Shown piece after piece: positions 31,892 through 41,226 of a stretch of DNA of 64,000 bases. The notes below the pieces were generated by a model. The model did not search any database. It was given only the letters and a program-made list of their open reading frames with translations, and had not been told where the DNA came from. Position 1 is the first letter of the stretch. Every line of letters starts with the position of its first letter. A program made the translations under genes and the position numbers. This DNA comes from Jeongeupia sp. USM3 (GTDB lineage: Bacteria > Pseudomonadota > Gammaproteobacteria > Burkholderiales > Chitinibacteraceae), in assembly GCF_001808185.1 (NCBI RefSeq), contig NZ_CP017668.1:2666001-2730000 (forward strand), read 5' to 3'.

Positions 31892-34800
31892 ATGAGCGTT
31901 CATACCGAATTTGACCGCGGCTCGCTGGTCTGGGTGAAGAGCGAAATCGACCAGACGCTGACCCGCGCCGCCGATGCCCTCGGCCAGTACCGCAACGAGC
32001 CGGACGCGGCCTTGCTCAAGCATGCCCAGACCCATCTGCACCAGTGTTTCGGCGCGCTGCAGATGGTCGAGCTCGACGGGCTGGCCCGCTTCTGCGAAGA
32101 AATCGAACAGCTGATCGCCGGGACTGCCGCGGGCGACGTCGCCGAAGCGGCGCTGGCGCTGGCGCAGGCGGCGATCCAGGACGCGAGCCGCTTCCTCGAA
32201 CGCATCGCTGCCGGTGCGCCGAACGTTCCGCTCTATCTGGCCCCGCGCTTTGCCGAACTCTCCGCCGCCCGTGGTGGCGACGCAGGCGCTGCCGAACTGT
32301 TTTTTCCGCGTCTGGGCGAACTGGCCCTGCCGCAGGGCCTGCCGCAGCAGGGGCTGGCCGCCGACGTGCGCGCCGCCTTTGTCCGCCAGCAGCGCGGCCG
32401 CTACGAATCGGGCCTGTTGCGCTGGATACGCGGCGACGACGCCGCTACTGCGCCGATGGCGCGCGCGCTCGCCGAACTGGCGGCGGTGCAGCCTGCCGGC
32501 CTGGCGCGGGTGTTCTGGTGGAGCGCCGCCGCCGTCACCGAAGCGCTGCCGGTCCGGGGCGATGTCGATCCGAAACAGTTGTTGATGCGTTTGAACCTGC
32601 AGCTGCGTCGGCTTGCCGACGGCTCGGGCAAGGTTGCCGAACGCTTGTTCCGCGATCTGCTCTATGTGCTGGCCGCCGGCGATGCACCGTCGGCGCTGGC
32701 ACAGCGGCTGCGGCTGGCGTTCGGACTCGATGCGCTGCTGCCGGGCGGCAGCGGTTCGGCGGCGCTGTCGCCGGAAAGCGAAGCGAGGCTCGGTCTGGCG
32801 ACGATGTTGCGCGACGAGCTCGGCACCGCGCGCGAGATATGGTCGCGTGCCGCGGCCGGCCAGAGCGAGCGTCTGCCTGCGCTGCAGTCGGAGCTGGACC
32901 GGCTCGCGGCGGCGAGCCAGCCGCTCGGGATCGCCGGCCTGCCGGCGTTGTGGGAAGCGATGCAGGCCGCTTGCCGCCGCTATACCGAGCGTGGCGTCGT
33001 CGAGGCCGACGCGCTGGAAATGGCGACCGCGCTGCTGCTGGTCGACAACGCGCTCGCCAATTATCCGAACCAGGCCGGCGATTTTGCCGCCCAGGTCGAG
33101 GCGATGGCCGCGCGACTGGCCGGCAGCGACGGCGACGTGCCGCATCTCGATGCGGTGAGCCGGCAGGCGCAGGAGCGCCTGTTGCGGGCGCAGCTGGCGC
33201 AGGAAATGCGCAACAACCTGCGTCATGTCGAGGACGTGCTCGACGGCTATTTCCGCACGCCGGATTCGGGCGCCGGTCTGGCCGAACTCGAACCCAGCCT
33301 GCGCCAGACGCTCGGTGCGCTGGCGATGCTCGAATGCGACGGCGCGGCGCGTCTGCTCGACGCCTGCCGGTCGCGGATCACCGACTACGCGGCCGGCACC
33401 GCGCAGCCCGAACCGGCCGAGCTGGAAACCCTTGCCGAGGCATTCTCCAGCCTCGGTTTCTATATCGACGCGCTCGAGTCCGGCCGCCCCGACCGTGACC
33501 GGCTGATTGCCGCATCGCTGGCGGCAATGTGCGGCGATACGGTCGTTGCCGAAGCGGCAGCGGCCGAGCAGGAACTCGAAGCCGAGGCGTCGCTGGCTGC
33601 GCCGGCGCCGGCCGAGGTGGCAGTGGTCGAAACCAGGCCCTTGCCGCAGTCGGACGAAGCGATCGACGCCGAGCTGCTCGACGTCTACCTCGAAGAGGCC
33701 GTCGAAGTGCTGGCGACGATCGCCGGCCAGCTCGAACGCTGCCGCACGGCACCGGGCGACCGCGATGCACTGACGGTGATCCGGCGCGGTTTCCATACGC
33801 TCAAGGGCAGTGGCCGAATGGTCGGCCTGACCCAGCTCGGCGACGTCGCTTGGGCGATCGAGCAGGTGATGAACAAGTGGTTGCAGGACGAGGTGCCGGC
33901 GTCGCCATCGCTGCTCGCACTGGTCGCCGACGCGCACGACGCGTTCGCAGGCTGGGTGCGCGAGCTCGGCGAGGCCGGCTCGGCCGTCGTCGCCGCCGAT
34001 GAACTGCTGGCGCGCGCCAATGCGCTGCGCACCGGTGTGGCGGCGCCCGCACCCCAGCCCGTCGCCGAACCGGTTGCCGAAGCGCACGCAGAGCCGTCCG
34101 ACGAGGTCCGGATCGGCGAGGTCACGGTGTCCGCGTCGCTGTTTGCGCTGTTCCGCGACGAGGCGCAGCGCTATATCGAGACGCTGCGGCAGGGCCAACT
34201 GGCGCTGCGTGCCGGCAAGCCGCTGGCCGCGAACGTCGAGCTGGCCGCGCACACGCTCGGCGGCATCGCGTCGACCGCCGGCCTGCGGCCGATGGGCGAG
34301 CTTGCCTATGCGATCGAAGGCGCGCTGCAGTCGCTGGACCTGCAGCTCGTCTACCATGCCGACGCGGTCGACGACGCGATCGACGTGCTCGGCGAGATGC
34401 TTGCCGCCGTGCTGGCGCTGCAGGCGCCCGCCGACCCGGCCGAGACGCTGGCCCGGCTGGCGGCGCTGCGCGATGCCCAACTGGTGGTACCCGCCGAAAC
34501 GGACGATCCGGCGACCGGGCCGGCCGAATTCGCCGGCGATGCCGATGACACGCTGTCGCTCGAGTCCGGGGCGCAGGCCGGCCTGGCCGACGGGACGGCC
34601 GCTTCGGCGGTTGAGGCGCAGGCCGCCGAACCGGCCACCGAGCTTGCCGGGCTGTTGGCGCTCGACGATGCCGCGGCCTCCGACGGCCTGGCGCCTGCCG
34701 ACGACGTTGCCGATCTCGCCGACCTGCAGATCCTCGACGGCATCGACGCGACGTCCGGATTCACGCTCGACTTTGCATCGCTGACGGACGACGGCGAGCC

Positions 34801-37603
34801 GGAAGCGCCTGACACCGTGCCGCCGCAGACCGATGACGCGCTGGTGCTCGACCTGACCGACCTGCACCTTCCCGACGGCGCCGATGCGGTGCCCGACCGC
34901 GATGCGGCGGTGACGCTGACGGACGACGTTGAGAAGGACGCGCTCGACACCGTGCCGCCGCAGGCCGATGACGCGCTGGTGCTCGATCTGGCCGACCTGC
35001 ATGTTCTCGATGGCGCCGATGCGGTGCCCGACCTTGACGCGGTAGCGGATGAGCCCGCCGTGTTCGACGCCGGCGTGCCGGATGTCGACGAGGCGCTGAC
35101 GCTCGATCTCGACGGTCTGCTCGATCACGGCGGCAAAGCCGTGGATGCGACTGCCGATGCCGTGGCGGACATGGACGCTGCCGATGAGACGGCCGGTGCC
35201 GCAATCGATGCCTTGCCATCCGAGGAGGCGCTACCCGAACCGACGCCTGCTCTGCAGGCGATTGAAGCGTTCGCGCCTGAGGCGGTCGTGGCCGATGCCG
35301 GGCCGGACGATGCCGATCAACCCGCGCCACTGCCGCTCGCGGATGACGACAGGTCGCCGCTGGCCAGCTTGCTCGGCGACGAGCCGTCCGCTGCACCGCA
35401 CGACGAGCATGGCGTGGTCGACGACATCGACGAGCAACTGCTGCCGGTCTTTATCGAAGAAGCCGACGAGCTGCTGCCGCAACTCGTCGCCCAGCTGCGC
35501 GCGCTGCATGGCGCGCCTGCCGACGAGGCCGCCGCGGCGACGCTGAAGCGCGTGCTGCACACGCTCAAGGGCAGTGCGCGGATGTCGGGCGCGATGCGTC
35601 TGGGCGAGGCGGTGCACCGGATGGAAAGCCGGCTGCTCGCCGCGACGGCGACGCTGACGCCGGCGTTGCTCGACGAGCTCGACACCGACTACGACCAGGT
35701 TGTCGCCCTCTACGACGTGCTGTGCGGCCGCGGGCAGGCTCCCGCCGAGCAACCGCAGGCGCCGGCGGTGCCGAACCTGCTGCCGACCGCCGCCGAAACC
35801 GACGGCAAGGCGACGATCCGCGTCAAGTCGGAGCTCGTCGACCAGCTCGTCAACCAGGCCGGCGAGGTCGCGATCGCGCGTTCGCGGATCGAGGCCGAAA
35901 TGCTGTCGCTGAAGACATCGCTGCTGGAGCTGACCGACAACGTCGGCCGGCTGCGCAACCAGCTGCGCGAGCTTGAAATCCAGGCAGAGAGCCAGATGCA
36001 GGCACGCTCGCGCGAGATCGACGACAACCATGCGAACTTCGATCCGCTCGAGTTCGACCGCTTTACCCGGCTGCAGGAAATCACCCGCTTTATCGCCGAG
36101 AGCGTCAACGACGTCGCGACGATCCAGCACGGCCTGCTGAAGAACCTCGACGACTCGGCCGGTGCGCTGACCGCGCAGGGGCGGATGACGCGCGAGCTGC
36201 AGCAGAGCCTGATGCGCGTGCGCATGGTGCCGTTCTCGAGCGTGTCGGATCGGCTGTACCGGCTGACGCGGCAGACCGGCAAGGAGGTCGGCAAGAAGGT
36301 CAACCTCGAGCTGCGCGGCGGCCGCGTCGAAATCGACCGCGGCGTGCTGGAAAAGATGATCTCGCCGTTCGAGCACATGCTGCGCAACGCGATCGACCAC
36401 GGCCTTGAGGATACCGACGTCCGGCTGGCCGCCGGCAAGCCCGAGTTCGGCGAGGTGTTCGTCGAAGTGCGCCAGGAAGGCAACGAGCTGGTGCTGACGC
36501 TGCGGGACGACGGCCGCGGTCTGGACTTTGCCAGGATCCGCGCCAAGGGCGAAGCGCTCGGGCTGATCGGCGGCGACGTTTCCGACGTGGCGCTGGCGCA
36601 GCTGATTTTCGAGCCGGGTTTCTCGACCGCATCGAACGTCACCCAGCTGTCCGGCCGCGGCATCGGCATGGACGTGGTCCGCAACGAGATCGGCAACCTT
36701 GGCGGCAGCATCGAGGTTGCCAGTACCGCCGGTGCCGGCACGACGTTCACGATCCATCTGCCGCTGACGCTGGCGGTGACGCAGGTGCTGCTGGTCAAGG
36801 CCGGCGGGCTCCAGTTCGCGATTCCGTCGGTGATGATCGAGCAGGTGCAGGAACTCAAGCAGGAAGCGCTGGCGGGGCTGTACCAGCACCGCGTGCAGAC
36901 GTGGATGGGTGCAAGTTATCCGTTTGCCTATTTCCCGCGTCTCGTCGGCGACGCCGAGACGGTGCCCGAGCAGAAGCGCTTCTCGACGGTGCTGCTGCTG
37001 CGCGCCGGCGCGGCGCGCATGGCCCTGCACGTCGACGCGCTGGTCAAGAATCAGGAAGTCGTCGTCAAGGCGATCGGCCCGCAACTGGCGCGGATTCCCG
37101 GCGTCGTCGGCGCGACGGTGCTCGGCAACGGCGACATCGTGCCGATCATGAACCCGATCACGCTGCTGGCGCGCGGCGAGGTGGCGACCGGCCTGCGCGC
37201 GAGCGCCGTGCCCGAGCGGCTCGAAACCGCGCCGGTGGTGATGGTCGTCGACGATTCGCTGACCGTGCGCAAGATCACCTCGCGCCTGCTGGCGCGCGAG
37301 GGCTTCCAGGTCGTGACCGCCAAGGACGGCGTCGACGCACTGCAGCAGCTGCAGGACGTCACGCCGGCGGTGATGCTGGTCGACATCGAGATGCCGCGGA
37401 TGGACGGCTTCGAGCTGACCCGCAATGTGCGCAACAACGAAGGTACGCGCTCGACGCCGATCGTGATGATCACCTCGCGGACCGCCGACAAGCACCGGAA
37501 CTACGCGTTCGAGCTCGGCGTCGACGTCTTCCTCGGCAAGCCCTATCAGGAAGACGAGCTGCTCGGCCATATCCGCCGGCTGATCGCGGTCGAAACCGTC
37601 TAG
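31892..37603 (+). CDS. pilL: Hybrid chemosensory kinase PilL/ChpA (CheA-CheY type)
   Basis: This protein has 1903 residues. Domain order: two degenerate Hpt/FimL-like helical regions; an intact Hpt with His635 (FHTLKGSGRM); a divergent one with His787 (AHTLGGIAST, Lys replaced by Gly); an acidic, repeat-containing linker (~880-1190); an intact Hpt with His1223 (LHTLKGSARM); a dimerisation region; a HATPase (N box HMLRNAIDHGLE ~1494, G2 GRGIGMDVV ~1587); a CheW domain; and a receiver with Asp1787 and phosphoacceptor Asp1831 (VMLVDIEMPRMDG). It phosphorylates PilG and PilH. Its TAG stop lies inside the CTAG target of an IS481-type insertion. Confidence 0.95.
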   Translation: MSVHTEFDRGSLVWVKSEIDQTLTRAADALGQYRNEPDAALLKHAQTHLHQCFGALQMVELDGLARFCEEIEQLIAGTAAGDVAEAALALAQAAIQDASRFLERIAAGAPNVPLYLAPRFAELSAARGGDAGAAELFFPRLGELALPQGLPQQGLAADVRAAFVRQQRGRYESGLLRWIRGDDAATAPMARALAELAAVQPAGLARVFWWSAAAVTEALPVRGDVDPKQLLMRLNLQLRRLADGSGKVAERLFRDLLYVLAAGDAPSALAQRLRLAFGLDALLPGGSGSAALSPESEARLGLATMLRDELGTAREIWSRAAAGQSERLPALQSELDRLAAASQPLGIAGLPALWEAMQAACRRYTERGVVEADALEMATALLLVDNALANYPNQAGDFAAQVEAMAARLAGSDGDVPHLDAVSRQAQERLLRAQLAQEMRNNLRHVEDVLDGYFRTPDSGAGLAELEPSLRQTLGALAMLECDGAARLLDACRSRITDYAAGTAQPEPAELETLAEAFSSLGFYIDALESGRPDRDRLIAASLAAMCGDTVVAEAAAAEQELEAEASLAAPAPAEVAVVETRPLPQSDEAIDAELLDVYLEEAVEVLATIAGQLERCRTAPGDRDALTVIRRGFHTLKGSGRMVGLTQLGDVAWAIEQVMNKWLQDEVPASPSLLALVADAHDAFAGWVRELGEAGSAVVAADELLARANALRTGVAAPAPQPVAEPVAEAHAEPSDEVRIGEVTVSASLFALFRDEAQRYIETLRQGQLALRAGKPLAANVELAAHTLGGIASTAGLRPMGELAYAIEGALQSLDLQLVYHADAVDDAIDVLGEMLAAVLALQAPADPAETLARLAALRDAQLVVPAETDDPATGPAEFAGDADDTLSLESGAQAGLADGTAASAVEAQAAEPATELAGLLALDDAAASDGLAPADDVADLADLQILDGIDATSGFTLDFASLTDDGEPEAPDTVPPQTDDALVLDLTDLHLPDGADAVPDRDAAVTLTDDVEKDALDTVPPQADDALVLDLADLHVLDGADAVPDLDAVADEPAVFDAGVPDVDEALTLDLDGLLDHGGKAVDATADAVADMDAADETAGAAIDALPSEEALPEPTPALQAIEAFAPEAVVADAGPDDADQPAPLPLADDDRSPLASLLGDEPSAAPHDEHGVVDDIDEQLLPVFIEEADELLPQLVAQLRALHGAPADEAAAATLKRVLHTLKGSARMSGAMRLGEAVHRMESRLLAATATLTPALLDELDTDYDQVVALYDVLCGRGQAPAEQPQAPAVPNLLPTAAETDGKATIRVKSELVDQLVNQAGEVAIARSRIEAEMLSLKTSLLELTDNVGRLRNQLRELEIQAESQMQARSREIDDNHANFDPLEFDRFTRLQEITRFIAESVNDVATIQHGLLKNLDDSAGALTAQGRMTRELQQSLMRVRMVPFSSVSDRLYRLTRQTGKEVGKKVNLELRGGRVEIDRGVLEKMISPFEHMLRNAIDHGLEDTDVRLAAGKPEFGEVFVEVRQEGNELVLTLRDDGRGLDFARIRAKGEALGLIGGDVSDVALAQLIFEPGFSTASNVTQLSGRGIGMDVVRNEIGNLGGSIEVASTAGAGTTFTIHLPLTLAVTQVLLVKAGGLQFAIPSVMIEQVQELKQEALAGLYQHRVQTWMGASYPFAYFPRLVGDAETVPEQKRFSTVLLLRAGAARMALHVDALVKNQEVVVKAIGPQLARIPGVVGATVLGNGDIVPIMNPITLLARGEVATGLRASAVPERLETAPVVMVVDDSLTVRKITSRLLAREGFQVVTAKDGVDALQQLQDVTPAVMLVDIEMPRMDGFELTRNVRNNEGTRSTPIVMITSRTADKHRNYAFELGVDVFLGKPYQEDELLGHIRRLIAVETV
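34811..35041 (+). repeat. In-frame 135-bp tandem duplication in the pilL linker
   Basis: Two copies of a 45-codon unit begin at 34811 and 34946. The first ~32 residues of each read DTVPPQ[T/A]DDALVLDL and then DGADAVPD. The rest has diverged. It lies in the acidic, probably disordered linker between Hpt domains. Confidence 0.75.
37600..37603. other. CTAG target site, left flank of IS copy 1
   Basis: CTAG flanks this end of the element and also occurs at 38646-38649 on the other side. It matches the CTAG core of the NCTAGN targets known for IS481. It supplies the TAG stop of pilL on the plus strand and the TAG stop of the transposase on the minus strand. Confidence 0.8.
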
Positions 37604-38550
37604 CTGTGAAGAGTCAAGACGTTGTTTTTCGTTGCTGAGAGACGGGACATGGGCACGTGGCAGCCGATGCCGTGATGCGGACGGTGCCAGTTGTAATAAT
37701 GACTCCAATACCTCAGGACTGCGCCGCGCTCATCCGAGTGTTGATAGGTTTGGCCGTAGGCCCATTCGCGCAGCGCGGACTGGATGAAGCGCTCGGCCTT
37801 GCCGTTGGTTTGCGGTCGGTAGGCGCGGGTGAACCTCTGCTTAATGCCCAGTTCAACGCAAACGCGGCCGAAGTCATGGGAGCGGAAGGCGGGCCCGTTA
37901 TCGGTGATCAGGCGCTGGAGCGGTACGCCCAGCGTTTTGAAGTAGTCGTTGGCCGCACGCAGGAAGTCGATGGCGCTGGCGCGGCGCTCGTCGGGGTAGA
38001 GTCGGGTGAAGGCGATGCGACTATGGTCGTCGATCGCCACGAACAGATATTCCCAGCCGCTGTTTCGGCTGTTCTGGCGACGATCGCCGGTGATGCGATG
38101 GCCGACCTGCTCGAAGCGGGCGAGCTTCTTGATGTCGACGTGCAGCAGTTCGCCGGGCGTTTCGCGCTCGTAGCGCTGCACAGGCTCTGCGGGCTGCAGG
38201 TCGCTTAACCGCGATAGCCCTGCGTGTCGCAGCACGCGACTGACGGTTGCTTTGGACACGCCGATATAGCTTGCGATGCGAGCCTGCAGGAACAGCTTGC
38301 GACGCAATTCGATGATCGTCAGGGCAACGCTGGGCGCAATGGCACGTGGCGAGCGCTCGGGACGCGAGGATTTGTCGAGCAAGGCAGCCGCGCCGCCGAC
38401 CAGATAGCGGCCCAGCCACTTGCGGGTGGTGACCGCGCTTACGCCATGGCGTGCCGCCGCCGCCGCGGTCGACAAACCATGCTCGGTGATGTCCTGAACC
38501 ATTTCCAGGCGACGCAGATACGTCAGTCGGGCATTCTTATGTGTGTTCAT
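37600..38550 (-). CDS. IS481-family transposase, copy 1
   Basis: The 316-residue DDE transposase has an N-terminal helix-turn-helix (TAAAAARHGVSAVTTRKWLG), a second HTH (RIASYIGVSKATVSRVLRHA) and an rve catalytic core with Asp139 (LLHVDIKK), Asp217 (ITDNGPAF) and Glu253 (GKAERFIQS), 35 residues apart. The C-terminus has YNWHRPHHGIG. This is the IS481 family. The stop codon TAG is not part of the element but of the flanking CTAG target. It differs from copy 2 by Ser/Asn in RYW[S/N]HYYN and by the last residue. It appears intact. Confidence 0.93.
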   Translation of the reverse strand: MNTHKNARLTYLRRLEMVQDITEHGLSTAAAAARHGVSAVTTRKWLGRYLVGGAAALLDKSSRPERSPRAIAPSVALTIIELRRKLFLQARIASYIGVSKATVSRVLRHAGLSRLSDLQPAEPVQRYERETPGELLHVDIKKLARFEQVGHRITGDRRQNSRNSGWEYLFVAIDDHSRIAFTRLYPDERRASAIDFLRAANDYFKTLGVPLQRLITDNGPAFRSHDFGRVCVELGIKQRFTRAYRPQTNGKAERFIQSALREWAYGQTYQHSDERGAVLRYWSHYYNWHRPHHGIGCHVPMSRLSATKNNVLTLHS

Positions 38551-38645
38551 CCGGTGTCTTGTTCTGTGACTGGGGGTTTGGCGATTTCCAGTCTCGCAGA
38601 ACTTCTCCGGGTGAACACCCGAAACAACCTATTGAACCTTCACAG
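37604..38645 (-). mobile_element. IS481-family insertion sequence, copy 1 (1040-1042 bp)
   Basis: The ends are TGTGAAG at 37605 and CTTCACA ending at 38644. The terminal inverted repeats are imperfect, sharing TGTGAAG-N2-TCAA-N-A-N-GTTGTTT. One variable base separates each end from a flanking CTAG. The element sits between the pilL stop and the pil operon terminator and points against pilL. It is an inverted, nearly identical partner of the copy at 45241-46280. Confidence 0.92.
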
Positions 38646-38667
38646 CTAGCCGCGTCTTCCCCCGGAC

Positions 38668-38697
38668 CGGGTACGGCTTGCCGTACCCGTTTTTTTT
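38668..38697 (+). terminator. Original terminator of the pil operon, displaced by the IS
   Basis: CGGGTACGG and CCGTACCCG form a 9-bp stem with loop CTTG, followed by eight T. It lies 20 bases past the right CTAG of the IS, so before insertion it would have been about 20 bases after the pilL stop. Confidence 0.88.
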
Positions 38698-38829
38698 GCC
38701 GTGCTGCGGCGGCGATGTGTCCCGTGCACGATGGCCGCGCGCCGCGACAGCCTTTATCATTGCGGCTGAATCCGCGCCGGGAGGCGCATATGAGCGGCTC
38801 GCCGGCGGGCCGCAAGCCAGGAATAGACG

Positions 38830-40098
38830 ATGTCCACACTGATCCAGCAACTGCAAGAACGCGGGCTGATTGCCCAGGTGACCGATACCGAAGCGCTGGG
38901 CGCGCTGCTCGAACAGGGCCCGGTGACGCTGTACTGCGGTTTCGACCCGACCGCCGACAGCCTGCACCTCGGCCATCTGGTTCCGGTGCTGGTGCTCAAG
39001 CGCTTCCAGCTTGCCGGCCACAGGCCGATCGCGCTGGTCGGTGGTGCGACCGGCATGATCGGCGACCCGAGCTTCAAGGCGACCGAGCGCAAGCTCAACA
39101 CGCCCGACGTGATCGAGGGCTGGGTGGGGCGGATCCGCAAGCAGGTCGAGCCTTTCCTGTCGTTTGAAGGCGGCAATGCCGCGATCATGGCGAACAACCA
39201 CGACTGGTTCGGCAAGATGAACGTGCTCGATTTCCTGCGCGACATCGGCAAGCACTTCTCGGTCAATGCGATGATCAAGAAGGAGTCGGTCCAGCAGCGG
39301 CTCGACCGTGACGAGAGCGGCATCTCGTTCACCGAATTCAGCTACAGCCTGTTGCAGGGCTACGATTTCGTCGAACTCAATCGCCAGCATGGCTGCCGGC
39401 TGCAGATCGGCGGTTCGGACCAGTGGGGCAACATCACCGCCGGCATCGACCTGACCCGCCGCAGCAACCAGCAGCAGGTGTTCGGCCTGACGCTGCCGCT
39501 GGTGACCAAGTCCGACGGCACCAAGTTCGGCAAGACCGAAGGCGGCGCGGTGTGGCTCGACCCGAAGAAGACTTCGCCTTACAAGTTCTACCAGTTCTGG
39601 CTCGGCACCGCCGATGCCGACGTGTACAAGTTCCTGAGCTACTTCACCTTCCTGAGCATGGAAGAGATCGCCGCGATCGAGGCCGCCGACAAGGCGCGCG
39701 ACGGCAAGCCCGAGGCGCAGCGCATCCTCGCCGAAGCCGCGACCGCGCTGGTGCACGGCCAGGATGCCGTGGTTGCGGCGCAGCGGATTTCGCAATCGCT
39801 GTTCAGCGACAGCCTGGCGTCGCTGACGCAGGACGACTTCGAGCAGCTGGCGCTCGACGGCATGCCGAGCGTGAGCCTGCCGCGCGATACCGGCCTGATC
39901 GACGCGATCGTCGCCGGCGAGCTGGCCAAGTCGAAGAGCGAGGCCCGCACCTTCATCACCAGCGGCGCGGTCGCGATCAACGGCGCCAAGGCCGATGCGA
40001 TCGATCACGCGTTTGCCGACGGCGAGCGCCTGTTCGGCCGGTACACGCTGCTGCGTCGCGGCAAGAAGCACTACAGCCTCGTCGTCTGGCAAGACTGA
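38830..40098 (+). CDS. tyrS: Tyrosyl-tRNA synthetase
   Basis: The 422-residue class I synthetase has a HIGH-like motif in CGFDPTADSLHLGHLVPVLV, the tyrosine-binding block GYDFVELNRQHGCRLQIGGS and the KMSKS-like KFGKTEGG. An S4 RNA-binding domain forms the C-terminus (SEARTFITSGAVAINGAKAD). It is essential and lies between the two inverted IS copies. AGGA lies upstream of the start. Confidence 0.97.
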   Translation: MSTLIQQLQERGLIAQVTDTEALGALLEQGPVTLYCGFDPTADSLHLGHLVPVLVLKRFQLAGHRPIALVGGATGMIGDPSFKATERKLNTPDVIEGWVGRIRKQVEPFLSFEGGNAAIMANNHDWFGKMNVLDFLRDIGKHFSVNAMIKKESVQQRLDRDESGISFTEFSYSLLQGYDFVELNRQHGCRLQIGGSDQWGNITAGIDLTRRSNQQQVFGLTLPLVTKSDGTKFGKTEGGAVWLDPKKTSPYKFYQFWLGTADADVYKFLSYFTFLSMEEIAAIEAADKARDGKPEAQRILAEAATALVHGQDAVVAAQRISQSLFSDSLASLTQDDFEQLALDGMPSVSLPRDTGLIDAIVAGELAKSKSEARTFITSGAVAINGAKADAIDHAFADGERLFGRYTLLRRGKKHYSLVVWQD

Positions 40099-40297
40099 AA
40101 CCCGCTCATTCGGCGGCTGCGCCTGCGCATTTTGCACCCGTCCGATGCTCGGAATCCTCATGGACCACGTGTCCATTCCGGTTCCTGTGCTTCGGGCGGG
40201 CGCAAACTGCTTTGGCTCGCTCGCCGACTGAGCGGGTTTTCGCCGGAATTGACAGGCACGGCCCTGGTGGCCGGGCTTTTGCATTGCGGGAGTCCCC

Positions 40298-41155
40298 ATG
40301 AAACATGTCCTGAGCATCCAGTCCCACGTCGTCTACGGCCACGCCGGCAACAGCGCGGCGGTGTTTCCGATGCGCCGGCTCGGCGTCGACGTCTGGCCGA
40401 TCAACACCGTGCAGTTCTCCAACCACACCCAGTACGGCCGCTGGGCCGGGCAGGCACTCGAGCAGTCGCAGATCACCGCGCTGGTCGACGGCATAGCCGC
40501 GATCGGCGCGCTGGATCGTTGCGACGCGGTGCTGTCGGGCTACCTCGGCGCGCCCGAACAGGCGGCGTACGTGATCGAGGCGGTGCGCAGGGTGAAAGCG
40601 GCCAACCCGCGGGCGGTCTACCTGTGCGACCCGGTGATGGGTCATCCCGAGAAGGGCTGCGTCGTGCAGCCGGGCATCCAGCAGTATCTGGTCGAGCACA
40701 TGCCGGCGGTGGCCGACATCATGGCGCCGAACCACCTCGAACTGGAAAAGCTCGCCGGCCGCGAGATCGATACCTTCGACGATGCACTCGCCGCGTGCCG
40801 CGACCTGATCGCGCGCGGGCCGAAGGTCGTGCTGGTCAAGCACCTCGATTACGCCGGCAAGCCGGCCGACCAGTTCGAGATGCTCGTCGTCAGCGAGGCC
40901 GGGGCGTGGCTCGGCCGCCGGCCGCTGTACGCGTTCGACCGCCAGCCGGTCGGCGTCGGCGACCTGACGTCGGGCGTGTTTCTGGCGCGGCTGCTGCACG
41001 GCGATACGCTCAAGGCGGCATTCGAGCACACGCTGGCGGCGGTCGACGCGGTGATGGCGGCCACCCATGCCGCCGGCGAGTACGAGCTGCAGATCGTCGC
41101 GGCGCAGGACGAGATCGCCAGACCGCAGCGCCGGTTCGACGCGATGGCCGTCTGA
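40298..41155 (+). CDS. pdxY: Pyridoxal/pyridoxamine kinase PdxY
   Basis: This 285-residue ribokinase-fold enzyme starts VLSIQSHVVYGHAGNSAAVF, as in PdxY, and has WPINTVQFSNHTQYG, VYLCDPVMGHPEKGCVV and the anion-hole GVGDLTSGVFLARLL with catalytic Asp. It salvages B6 vitamers to PLP. It is expressed alone, about 200 bases after tyrS. Confidence 0.95.
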   Translation: MKHVLSIQSHVVYGHAGNSAAVFPMRRLGVDVWPINTVQFSNHTQYGRWAGQALEQSQITALVDGIAAIGALDRCDAVLSGYLGAPEQAAYVIEAVRRVKAANPRAVYLCDPVMGHPEKGCVVQPGIQQYLVEHMPAVADIMAPNHLELEKLAGREIDTFDDALAACRDLIARGPKVVLVKHLDYAGKPADQFEMLVVSEAGAWLGRRPLYAFDRQPVGVGDLTSGVFLARLLHGDTLKAAFEHTLAAVDAVMAATHAAGEYELQIVAAQDEIARPQRRFDAMAV

Positions 41156-41160
41156 GTGAA

Positions 41161-41184
41161 AATGCCGGCTTGCATGCCGGCATT
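41161..41184. terminator. Hairpin after pdxY overlapping the next promoter
   Basis: AATGCCGGC and GCCGGCATT form a perfect 9-bp stem with a 6-base loop, five bases after the pdxY stop. Only TTG follows, so termination may be weak. The loop holds the -35-like TTGCAT of the following promoter. Confidence 0.55.
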
Positions 41185-41197
41185 GTTCGGATATGAT
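41170..41197 (+). promoter_or_regulatory. Candidate promoter of the hemerythrin-nnrS genes
   Basis: TTGCAT at 41170 and TATGAT at 41192 are separated by 16 bases. The expected start site near 41204 lies inside the NsrR-like box, consistent with a repressor site. Confidence 0.45.
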
Positions 41198-41198
41198 T

Positions 41199-41219
41199 GG
41201 TGTATTGAAAATACCTCTT
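41199..41219. promoter_or_regulatory. NsrR-like operator
   Basis: On the minus strand AAGAGGTATTTTCAATACAC resembles the NsrR consensus (AAG-N-TGYATTT-N-AAATRCA-N-CTT), with about 18 of 23 positions agreeing by eye; its core is the inverted repeat GTATT-GAA-AATAC. NsrR is an NO-sensing Fe-S repressor whose usual targets include hemerythrin-like ytfE/dnrN genes and nnrS, which are exactly the next two genes. Confidence 0.5.
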
Positions 41220-41226
41220 TAGTGCC

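Noticed and set aside
31490..35128. A 1212-codon open frame antisense to pilJ and pilL
   Set aside because: Same artefact: rich in Arg, Gln, Gly and Val repeats with no domain, and it crosses a gene boundary on the coding strand.
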